Assembly (NCBI RefSeq): GCF_036324505.1
Contig: NC_086360.1
Coordinates: forward strand, 3,059,546 to 3,123,545
Source: Eleginops maclovinus
Taxonomy: Eukaryota; Chordata; Actinopteri; Perciformes; Eleginopidae
Length of the DNA stretch: 64,000 bases
Direction: 5' to 3'
Shown: in pieces, positions 34,301-43,100 of the stretch
Numbering within the stretch: the first letter of the stretch is position 1
How the letters are laid out: the number at the start of each line of letters is the position of its first letter
Program-made: the position numbers and the translations under genes
Notes under the pieces: generated by a model
What the model was told of the DNA's origin: nothing
Databases searched by the model: none
What the model saw: only the letters and a program-made list of their open reading frames with translations

Positions 34301-34672
34301 TGCTTTTCCTCCGAATGCAACGTTATCTGTGCAACAGTAGTGCACCACAGCTCAACAGATACTAATAGACATATTGTGCATTCTTCCCTGCCCCTGAGAA
34401 CACTGCAGGTTTCTGTTGATGCTTGTTTGGTTTAATGTTTTTTCGGAAGTCGCTCATTTACAATACCGTCTTTAAAGCTGTAAACATTTTTTTATTGAAA
34501 TAAGTAGCCTTTTGTTTTAGTGTTCACATCACAGTAGCCTATCTGGTTTACAATGAAATACATCGTGTGGTGTTTAAATATTGCGCACACGTATGCCTGT
34601 CTTTTATTTAGCCTATCGGAACACCTCTCAGTCTTCAGCACCCCCAACCCAAATCATCTTCCCACGGCTATG
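31369..34672 (+). mobile_element. Complete, apparently intact hAT transposon, 3.3 kb
   Basis: The ends are perfect 15-bp inverted repeats (CATAGCCGTGGGAAG), with imperfect inner blocks rich in CAGCACCCC, and are bounded by a perfect 8-bp TSD. One uninterrupted transposase ORF (31684-34014) lies between them with a polyadenylation signal AATAAA at 34256-34261. The element interrupts the Academ-like element about 215 bp upstream of that element's ORF and points the opposite way. All requirements visible by eye for an autonomous hAT are present. Confidence 0.92.
31684..34014 (+). CDS. hAT transposase with TTF-type zinc finger, 776 aa
   Basis: Full-length and uninterrupted. Residues 1-75 are a Ser/Thr/Asp-rich tail. 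A TTF-type finger spans C121-x2-C124 to H162-x5-H168, the DNA-binding module seen in ZMYM1/DUF4371-related hATs. The RNase-H-like core shows ADGTTDIS (D289/D293), CFDGASNM (D355), HCNNHALDL (383-390) and CPTRW (W448). The C-terminal dimerisation domain (hATC) is present: LPISVASSERSFSTLRR (about 706-722) and LMNVHKD. The start is the first ATG in the frame, just inside the 5' flank of the element. The protein should bind the TIRs and cut and paste the element in the nucleus. No lost catalytic residue is apparent, so it could also mobilise the related MITEs; this is inference. Confidence 0.92.
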   Translation: MAQIPIPVSKTSRSTPPECLQIGETETNPASSSSSSSVSEDAEITDTNDDGNNGPPKPATSLHNAAATDSGCVPTEPFQPLNFNFPGRRCGNETYSRTFSPSWFNRWKWLHYVPEIDRVLCFACLRAKEKRLINADSVRADNPFLSGGFGNWRKATSKFNEHEKSKLHTDSIQRLAALEGTPINALLSDAVCKQQATARHVLELLFRSIRFLGSKGIPFRGDTTRDGILFGYMLERTYDLPKEREWIMRRDNWMSNTIQNEIIQQFAHAIQRNIVANSSESMFYGLVADGTTDISTTEQFSCCLQFVDSSLEAHCLFLGFYNAPDSTGQTLFSCIKDVFLRLNIPIERLIAYCFDGASNMSGCFSGVQARLKELCPLSMYVHCNNHALDLVLQEVACEVGLVADTLNFVRGVAGVIRESSKRKQLYESLFSSCDEVAVNILGLCPTRWCVRATAIRRICSSYNTLLATLTLLKDDKTTRGDSRAKIVGLWKQARKGRTLFGLLCCQALFEPCEAVARKLQSSTMSALGTLECANVLNNSIAALRDDPNVVQMFQKVEEHSSRMDLKMPETRESRTPARFRQTAEPEALTRSAPTASWKREFYEAVDLVSGELQRRFDQETLTLAGKRERAVIAAAQGETVDLDSLQLPMELDNCRLDLQLKMLNTVTKESRCTTVKDVAARLCNLHPQTRALFSEVEKVIQLCLALPISVASSERSFSTLRRLKTWLRSTMTQKRLTHLSLMNVHKDIMDDVDTNALMRDFISMTPERQSVFGVVL

Positions 34673-34821
34673 GTAATATAGCCCAAAAATATAAAAAGCT
34701 GCTTTTGTGCAAGGGTTATCATATATTAATATGCTTATATCAGTCTTACAAACAACTTAATATAGGTAAAGTTTTGCCCCCTCAGATGGTACCAATATGT
34801 GGTCTGGCCCAAGGACTAATA

Positions 34822-35123
34822 TAACTGAAGAGCAAGTGTGTTATTTAGGAGGTGTGTTTGTGTCTTCAGGAGCTTTAGATATATTTTTACATACAAGTGT
34901 TTTTTTTTAATTGAGTTATGTACTACAATCAGATTATCAATGAACAGTTCTTCAACATTAAAATATCGGTTTTTATTTGAATAATATTGAACTGTTATCA
35001 AAAATTAATGTAGAATCATGCTGTTTGGTTATCACTTTTACAATATATTTTTTTAAAGACAATATCTCGAGACAAAGGTTAGCAGTTCATTCTCTATATA
35101 TACAGTAACTAACCCCGATAGCT
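34822..35123. other. No recognised feature
   Basis: AT-rich spacer, apparently pre-insertion host DNA. Confidence 0.35.
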
Positions 35124-35550
35124 AGAAGCAGGGGCACCGCCAGAAATCTTGCCACCCCCCCCCCTTCTCCTTTCGTTTCATTTCATTTACTGGACTGCAC
35201 TTCTAAACTTCTACACTGCACTGCACCGCATTTGAACCAAGCTGTTCATTCACCGAGGCAGAGCATACACATTTCGCGTGTCCCGCTGCCAGAATCAGAC
35301 TATACCATTCAGTAAAAAGGGAGAGGGATGAAATGATAATATCATACATAATTCGATGATTTTTTTTTATAGCAAATCACAACCATATATAATTTGCTTA
35401 TTTTAACAGATCAAATGATTTATTTCATTTCAAAAACTTAAACAAGACAATACTATTAAAATAATATTGATAGCCCTCAAAGGGCTCCTGTCAGTGCTGG
35501 GCCCTAAGAATCGTCCTAACCTTCCCCCCCTGGCGGCACGCACCCATGGC
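35124..35550. mobile_element. Candidate hAT-type MITE
   Basis: GGGGCACCGCCAG near 35131-35143 is inverted near 35529-35546 (CTGGCGGCACGCACCC). GCTAG flanks both sides, with an imperfect 8-bp match (atagctag/atggctag). C-runs next to each end strengthen the symmetry. No coding sequence. Confidence 0.4.
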
Positions 35551-36139
35551 TAGCAGGCAGGTGAGACGTCAGCCTCTCAGCTAGCTGCCTTGATAAACAT
35601 ACTTAATGAAAACCACCAGGCTGTTGGTCTTGGTTAGCCGTCACTGTTCCAACAAGCATCAACTCGTTTGTCGAAAAAACTAAACCCTTTATACAGAATT
35701 AGATGGGGGGCGGGGTTAGCTATCGACCTAGCATATAAGCTAACACACTTGCTGCTAGCTAATGTTAGAAATAATCAATATATTGAAACAGAACATTAAA
35801 AGATAATTCACTGTTTCAGAACGGAGCATATATGTCCAATTCCGGTAGTATTACCGGATGTTGTTTTTAGCCTCAGTTAGCATATAGCTAATATTATATT
35901 GTATATATGTTTCATGTGGCCCTAATCCTCTTCCGTACAAAACACTACGATACATTCACTAAATAAATGGCTCTATACTGAACAAAGGAACAATCAAATG
36001 GTGATTTTCCATTGCACTTCGGAACATACATTATTTATTTTGTATTAACATTATTAAATCATTTACATTAATCGAACATCGAATTGCGAGATAGCGGTAT
36101 AACAATTTATCTCCTCAAGTGAGTCGTTTAGGCATTTTT

Positions 36140-36234
36140 GCCTTTAAACTCGCCGGGCTTCCGTAGTGTTGTTTTTTTTAAACCGGAAAAACTGTTTGGG
36201 CTGTGTAACGTGAACGTCATTAGGTGCCATAAAG
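36140..36234 (+). promoter_or_regulatory. ptar1: PTAR1 proximal promoter/5' UTR
   Basis: The region directly before the start codon contains AACCGGAAAAAC (ETS-type CCGGAA core) and CTTCCG. The start codon itself sits in AAAGATGGCGGAG, a good match to the YY1 element AAGATGGCGG, which often overlaps the initiator and start codon of housekeeping genes. No TATA box is seen. Transcription start position is not determinable here. Confidence 0.55.
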
Positions 36235-36320
36235 ATGGCGGAGTCGGAGGAGGAGGTGGACGTCTTGGTCCAGCGAGTTGTCAAAGACATCACCAACGCC
36301 TTCAAGAGAAACCCCAACAT
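36235..36320 (+). CDS. ptar1: PTAR1 exon 1 (coding part)
   Basis: Starts with [18 protein letters not shown]; the ATG lies in a YY1-like context. The donor is GTAAGT after 36320, leaving two bases of a split Ile codon. Confidence 0.95.
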
Positions 36321-37151
36321 GTAAGTATATTGATCGTGAACATAGCAGAGAGACTGGAGCGGTCTGTCTCATCTGGTCGACCCTGAACACACCACAGCTT
36401 GACCCAGTCTTTCAGCTGTGTGGGCTCGGACTATTACCTGGAATCACAGCGGTCCAGGGAAAGTTGACAGTTTAGCTAGCTTAGCTGTTTGTCTGCTCTC
36501 CAATATATAGCTGGCAAAGGCTCTTGGAAATATATAATTTCTCTGTTAAATAACAAAATAAACAGAGTGTTGTTTTGCCTAGCCAGGTAGCTCGCCCTTT
36601 GGCGTGGTAATGCGGCTGTCAAAACCTTCTCCCCGGGCCAGTAACGTTAGCTCATCCATGGTGTGATTAGTAATTAAGTAAGATAAATTAAAAGTGTCAT
36701 TTTTAAAAATGTAGCTTTTGTTTCCCCATTCGTCGATGTTATGGGGCTGCTTCAGTCTTTAGTAGAGGAACGCCGGCATCCGACTTTCAGTGTTGACAAA
36801 TACCTTCATGAGCTAACGTATTAGCTTATTATCTATTTATAGTGCAAAAACAAATGAAACGGTTCCTAAAGAGGATTTCAAAAGCTGCTTACCCTAAATA
36901 TTATTGAAACTTTTTTAAATGGAGCCTTTGTTTGTATGATACCAGTGAGCACGATGACCATGGATGCTTTGTATTCTGTTTTATAAGAGACAGAAGGGAA
37001 AGTTAAGGGGGGGGCTTGGGATTCTGAATAAGATGTTTTATTTTTATTTATTCTTTTTTTCTTCTCCTTCATTTGCCCTTCTTTTTGTTTGTCTTATTTG
37101 TTGTCTGTCTGTCCTCACAACATGGAAAGGGGCCTTGGGTCTATATAAATC

Positions 37152-37199
<48 letters not shown>

Positions 37200-40100
37200 G
37201 TGGTTATTATTTGTCCTGTTCTGAACTCAGCTGGGCTGAACATTATTTTGTAAAAAAGACATCAACTTAAAAAAAAAGAAGCTTCTTCATTGGTAGATTA
37301 TCTGCAAAAATACATTAATGGTAGCCCTCCACACACACTGTTACTCACCCAAAAGAATAAAGAACACCCATTAGATTGACAAAAGAACATTTTGAAACAG
37401 CAGCTTTAGTTTCATCACCTGCAGGAAACCACCAAATCACCTTCTCTTGATTCCAGGGTAAAAATTGGAATAGAAAAATAGATTTAGACTCGAAAACATG
37501 ACTCCACTGATATTTTATCTTCTAGCTCTCCATACACCATATTATGGAATGTTGTTATTCAACTTTTATGGTGTACTTAAGAAATAAAATGTGTATTTCC
37601 AATTATATCCATTTAAAAATCCAGACCTCACACTGATAAAACTTAACTTGTTCCACTGTGCCATAACAATGGTTAACATGTTTTTGTTGTGAGATGGCTC
37701 TCATATAATCTTGGACATGAATTAGCCACAGTCAGACTGCATCTTATTCATATTGTTGGGTGTTTTTCTTCTCAAAGGTTTTAAAAAGAATGTCTATGAC
37801 TGCTCTTTTAGATCCACAAACACAGATTTCACCAGCTTTCTCCCGACTATTGCAGAAACTTTGGGGCAAAATAGTTTCTATACACTGTCAGAAAAATACT
37901 AAGAATGTTCCTCAGACCACATGTTGTTGTTTGAACACTTCCTCGATGTTCATATACAACTAGTAACAACCTCCCTCCTATTTCTCGATGCTCCCTCAGT
38001 GATGAGATAGGTGTGATCCCGTGTCCAGAGGCCCGCTACAATCGCAGTCCCATTGTGCTGTTGGAGAACAAGCTGGGTGTGGAGAGCTGGTGTGTCAAGT
38101 TTCTGCTGCCATATGTCCACAACAAGCTGCTGCTCTACCGCCAGCGCAAACACTGGTTGGAGAGAGAAGGTAACTCTCAACATCTGCCACAGCAAATAAA
38201 ACATGCTATTATATTTTGAGTAATCTAACGTGACATTTACAGCTCTGGAAAAAATTAAGAGACCACTCCAAATGTTTCTTAAATCTTAATCTCTACATGT
38301 ATGGCAGCCATTCCAGTGTTTGTTGAATTCCAACACAGAGAACAATTGTCAGTAGTTCATAGAATACAATAAAAAATGAAAAGATCATTGCTCAAAAACA
38401 TAGCTATACATAACGCCCAGAGAAACTGATAATGCTGCAGTAGTCTCTTAATTTTTTCTGGACCTGTATATCTTTGATGGAGTAAAGACCACAACTTTTT
38501 TTCATTGTCTACTGGAAGCAGGGTTTTATTTTTCTACACCATGAACGTACGTATACCCTAACAACAGTGCAAGAGAAAATGCAAGGGAGTTAATATGGCG
38601 CAAAATTCATTATAATAGAGGTTTTCTGTATTGTACACATAAAAATACAGCATAACAGCACAGAGTTAGTTAGCATGCTAAGGTCTTCTTTAACAAAAGC
38701 CAATGTGATTTTACCATTGGACTATGGAATATTGCTTAGGAAAAAAAGATCTGTGGGAAACACGCATTTATGATAGCTACAGGTTTTTTGAGCAGGAATA
38801 TCTTCACATATTAACACCACTTTTTTGATTTTGAATCATAAATGCATAAACTGAATGTAACATGTTTGCATGGTTGAGCATCACCAACGCTAAGCTAGGG
38901 CTTATATAGAACGAGACACTATCGTCAACATCGATATAGATTCGTTTTTGTTGAAAGTTCAGCAGATTTGTTTCAAATAATAGCCCGTTTGCACACACTC
39001 GTTTGTAATTATCACTTCCGGTGTTTGTCACATGGGTGTGGTTTGTTTGTATTTAGTCCACCTGTTTGCCAGTAATTGGTGCGACACAGAGGGTGAGCTG
39101 GCTCTGACATTTTCTGTTGACCGCTTGGTCCCCTTTAAGTTATTGTTTATTAAACACCGTTAAACTATAACTTCAGTACGGACTCTGACTTGAACGTGTC
39201 AAAGTGGTGAGCCTACCTTAGCCTCTGGACTGCCCACTGGGAGTTTTTGTCGCTACATTAAAAATGAACTTCAGAGAAGCTAACTCTTGATGTTTCTGTG
39301 TCTCTTAGCTTTAGCGGATATCACCTGCACTCTGTTGCTGCTAAACCCGGACTTCACCACTGCATGGAATGTCAGGTACAGATACATTTTCACAGCAGAA
39401 ATTTTTGTTCTCTTTAAAGGTGAGCTGTTCATTGTTTCTTGAAAAATCGAACATCTCTACACAAGATACAGTATTAAAAGCTGGATAAAGTTGTTCTGTT
39501 GCAGAAGAAGGCCACAGTCTGCTGTGTAGTTCTATTATGATCAGTGTTGGGGGTGATGTGCCACAACTCATTACTTTCAGCAGTGATGAACTAAGTAAAG
39601 TAAGGCATTGCTATTTTTGAGTAACTGCCCCAACACTGATAGTGAAGTGTGGCTGCTTGTTGTTGCAGGAAGGAGCTACTGCAGTGCGGAGTCCTTAACC
39701 CAGAGAAAGACCTCTACCTGGGTCAGCTGGCCCTCACCAAATTCCCCAAGAGCCCAGAGACATGGATACACAGGTAAGACTTTGCTGCTTCTCCACACAC
39801 GGTCATATTCACTCCTGCACATTACAGTGACTTCAACGTTGTGGTTGATATGATTGGAAGCTGTTGAACATCTAAATCAGTCAAAAATGGGTCACATGAT
39901 TCAAGCACCATCTGGGTGTAAGCAGGTAAGTGTTTTTCAAAGAAATTGATTCAAGCTACTCCCTTTGGTCATTTTTATATTCAATGACATCAACATGATT
40001 CAGTAAGCTTATTAGTTTGATAATAGATTTGAACAATGACAGTTGCACTTGAGATGGCAAATGATGATGCAGAGGTAGAGAATATCGATGACTACAATTG

Positions 40101-43100
40101 TCTGAGTGCTTGCACGTGGTCATTTCGGTTTATAATATTGCCACAATTGTCTTAATGGCAACTCCCTCGGCTCGCTTTTACTGTCATACTCTGACCTCAT
40201 TGCACACACTCTCTTTATCTTTTTGCGAAGAGCAGTCGGGAAGTAAATGATAAAGCTTGTTTTCAAAAGGCACAACAAAAGAGATTACGATGCTGTACAC
40301 AAGTTGTAGCAGCCCCGAGGTTTCTGTTGGACCATTCAACCTCTGCCCCAATAGTCACCGTGCCATCAAAGTGCTGCGTCCAAAGCTGGGGAACTGTGGT
40401 TTAGGATCTAAATATAGACTGAGAAACTCTATTTAAACACAGGTACAGTGGGGCAGAAAAGTATTTAGTCAGCCACCAATTGTGCAAGTTCTCCCATTTA
40501 AAAAGATGAGAGAGGCCTGTAATTTTTATCATAGGTACACTTCAACTATGAGAGTTAGAATGGGGGAAACAATCCAGGAAATCACATTGTAGGATTTTTA
40601 ATGAATTAATTGGTAAATTCCTCGGTAAAATAAGTATTTGGTCACCTACAAACAAGCAAGATTTCTGGCTCTCACAGACCTGTAACTTCTTCTTTAAGAG
40701 GCTCCTCTGTCCTCCACTCGTTACCTGTATTAATGGCACCTTTTTGAACTCGTTATCAGTATAAAAGACACCTGTCCACAACCTCAAACAGTCATACTCC
40801 AAACTCCACTATGGCCAAGACCAAAGAGCTGTCAATGGAGACCAGAGACAACATTGTAGACCTGCACCAGGCTGGGAAAACTGAATCTGCAATAGGTAAG
40901 CAGCTTGGTGTGAAGAAATCAACTGTGGGAGCAATTATTAGAAAATGGAAGACATACAAGACCACTGCTAATCTCCCTCGATCTGGGGCTCCACGCAAGA
41001 TCTCACCCCGTGGGGTCAAAATGATCACAAGAACGGTGAGCTAAAATCCCAGAACCACACGGGGGGACCTAGTGAATGACCTGCAGAGAGCCGGGACCAA
41101 AGTAACAGAGGCTACCATCAGTAACACACTACGCCGCCAGGGACCTAAATCCTGCAGTTCCAGACGTGTCCCCCTGCTTAAGCCAGTACATGTCCAGGCC
41201 CGTCTGAAGTTTGCTAGAGGGCATTTGGATGATCCAGAAGAGGATTGGGAGAATGTCATATGGTCAGATGAAACCAAAATAGAACTTTTTGGTAAAAACT
41301 CAACTCGTCGTGTTTGGAGGAGAAAGAATGCAGAGTTGCATCCAAAGAACACCATACCTACTGTGAAGCATGGGGGTGGAAACATCATGCTTTGGGGCTG
41401 TTTTTCTGCAAAGGGACCAGGACGACTGATCCGTGTAAAGGAAAGAATGAATGGGGCCATGTATCGTGAGATTTTGAGTGAAAACCTCCTTCCATCAGCA
41501 AGGGCACTGAAGATGAAGCGTGGCTGGGTCTTTCAGCATGACAATGATCCCAAACACACCGCCAGGGCAACGAAGGAGTGGCTTCGTAAGAAGCATTTCA
41601 AGGTCCTGGAGTGGCCTAGCCAGTCTCCAGATCTCAACCCCATAGAAAATCTTTGGAGGGAGTTGAAAGTCCGTGTTGCCCAGCGACAGCCCCAAAACAT
41701 CACTGCTTTAGAGGAGATCTGCATGGAGGAATGGGCCAAAATACCAGCAACAGTGTGTGAAAACCTTGTGAAGACTTACAGAAAACGTTTGACCTCTGTC
41801 ATTGCCAACAAAGGGTATATAACAAAGTATTGAGATTAGGACTGACCTCCAATATTCGACTATTCGACGATTCGATTCGGAGAGGTCTGATTCGACTATG
41901 AACCTCGTAGTCGAATCTTCGTAAAATGTTGTTATACAACAAAGACCATACCATTCTGACTATATGGGGTGCCCGCGGCTGCCAAGCATTAATTGTTACA
42001 TAGAATGTCTTTTTTGTTATATAAAAGCCTATTTTAATGCAAAATCTGTCTATTTTATGTTAATAAAGAGTTCCAATGATTTGTTCGTTTAGAGGGTAGT
42101 CTTAGTTTATTACGGTGTTAATAAATCACACCCACTGCAGTTGCGCAATCCAAATGAGCGCAGGTGAGGAGCACACAAGACCGTTAGTGTTTACGGATTT
42201 ATTGGCTCACAATGGCTACTAAAAAGACGTCAAAAGTGTAGAACTATTTTGAAAAGGTTAAAGATGACCCGAAGAAAGTGAAGTGTAAGTTGTGTGAGCA
42301 GGTTCTTGCATATCACACGACGACAACCAACATGGGATATCATTTGAAGCGGGTAAGGCTTGTTAACTTTACAAACAAACAAACAGTTCTACCACTCTTT
42401 TATCAATACAGGCATTAAAATATTATTGTTATATTATTCTATCATTTACAGTTACACCGCAGTGTCATGACGACAACTCAGCCGGCAAGTCTGCATCAGC
42501 GGCGGCCCCGAGATTAACGCAAAAAAAACAACTTGATTTGAGACCACCACTTTCAGAGAAGAGAAAAAGGGAAATTACTGAACAGATTGCGGAGTTTGTG
42601 GCACTTGATATGAGGCCTGTGCGCATTGTTGAGGGTGGGGGATTTAAAGAACTCTTGCGCACACTTGAGCCAGGCTACACCGTCCCTACAAGAGCTACAG
42701 TGATGGATATCGTGCACACAAAATATCTATCGACACGGTCAGAGATATACAGGGCAATACAGGACTGTGAAGCTGTCAGTTTCACAACTGATATCTGGAC
42801 CTCGCTTCAGATGGAGGCTTATCTCACAGTCGCATCACATTTCATCACTGGAGACTGGCGACTGGAGAGTTTTGTTTTAGAAACCAAAAAAATGGAGGAC
42901 AGTCACACAGCCGATCACATTGTACGAGAACTGACGGAGATAATTTGCGAGTGGGACATTCCAAGTACCAAGATCGTTTCTGTGGTGCATGACAACGCAG
43001 CAAACATGGTTGCGTGCACCAACCAGTTGGTCCAGCAGCCCTCCTGGGGAAATATGAAAGGGGTGCGCTGCGCGGGCCACACATTACAACTCTGCATAAA

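Larger units (their letters stand above)
27067..34818 (-). mobile_element. Academ-like DNA transposon carrying a nested hAT
   Basis: The two ends share a perfect 14-bp inverted repeat (TAGTCCTTGGGCCA), then CACATAT, GGTACCATCTG and GGGCAAA blocks in the same order; the left end has about 10 extra bases. The trinucleotide ATA flanks both ends (27064-27066 and 34819-34821), a 3-bp TSD. The only resident gene is the minus-strand 1,170-codon ORF at 27641-31153. Removing the hAT and one of its TSD copies leaves about 4.44 kb. DDE-type core plus XPG nuclease plus 3-bp TSD is the combination I recall for the Academ superfamily (the XPG-bearing lineage). That assignment is from memory, not a search. 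Confidence 0.75.
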
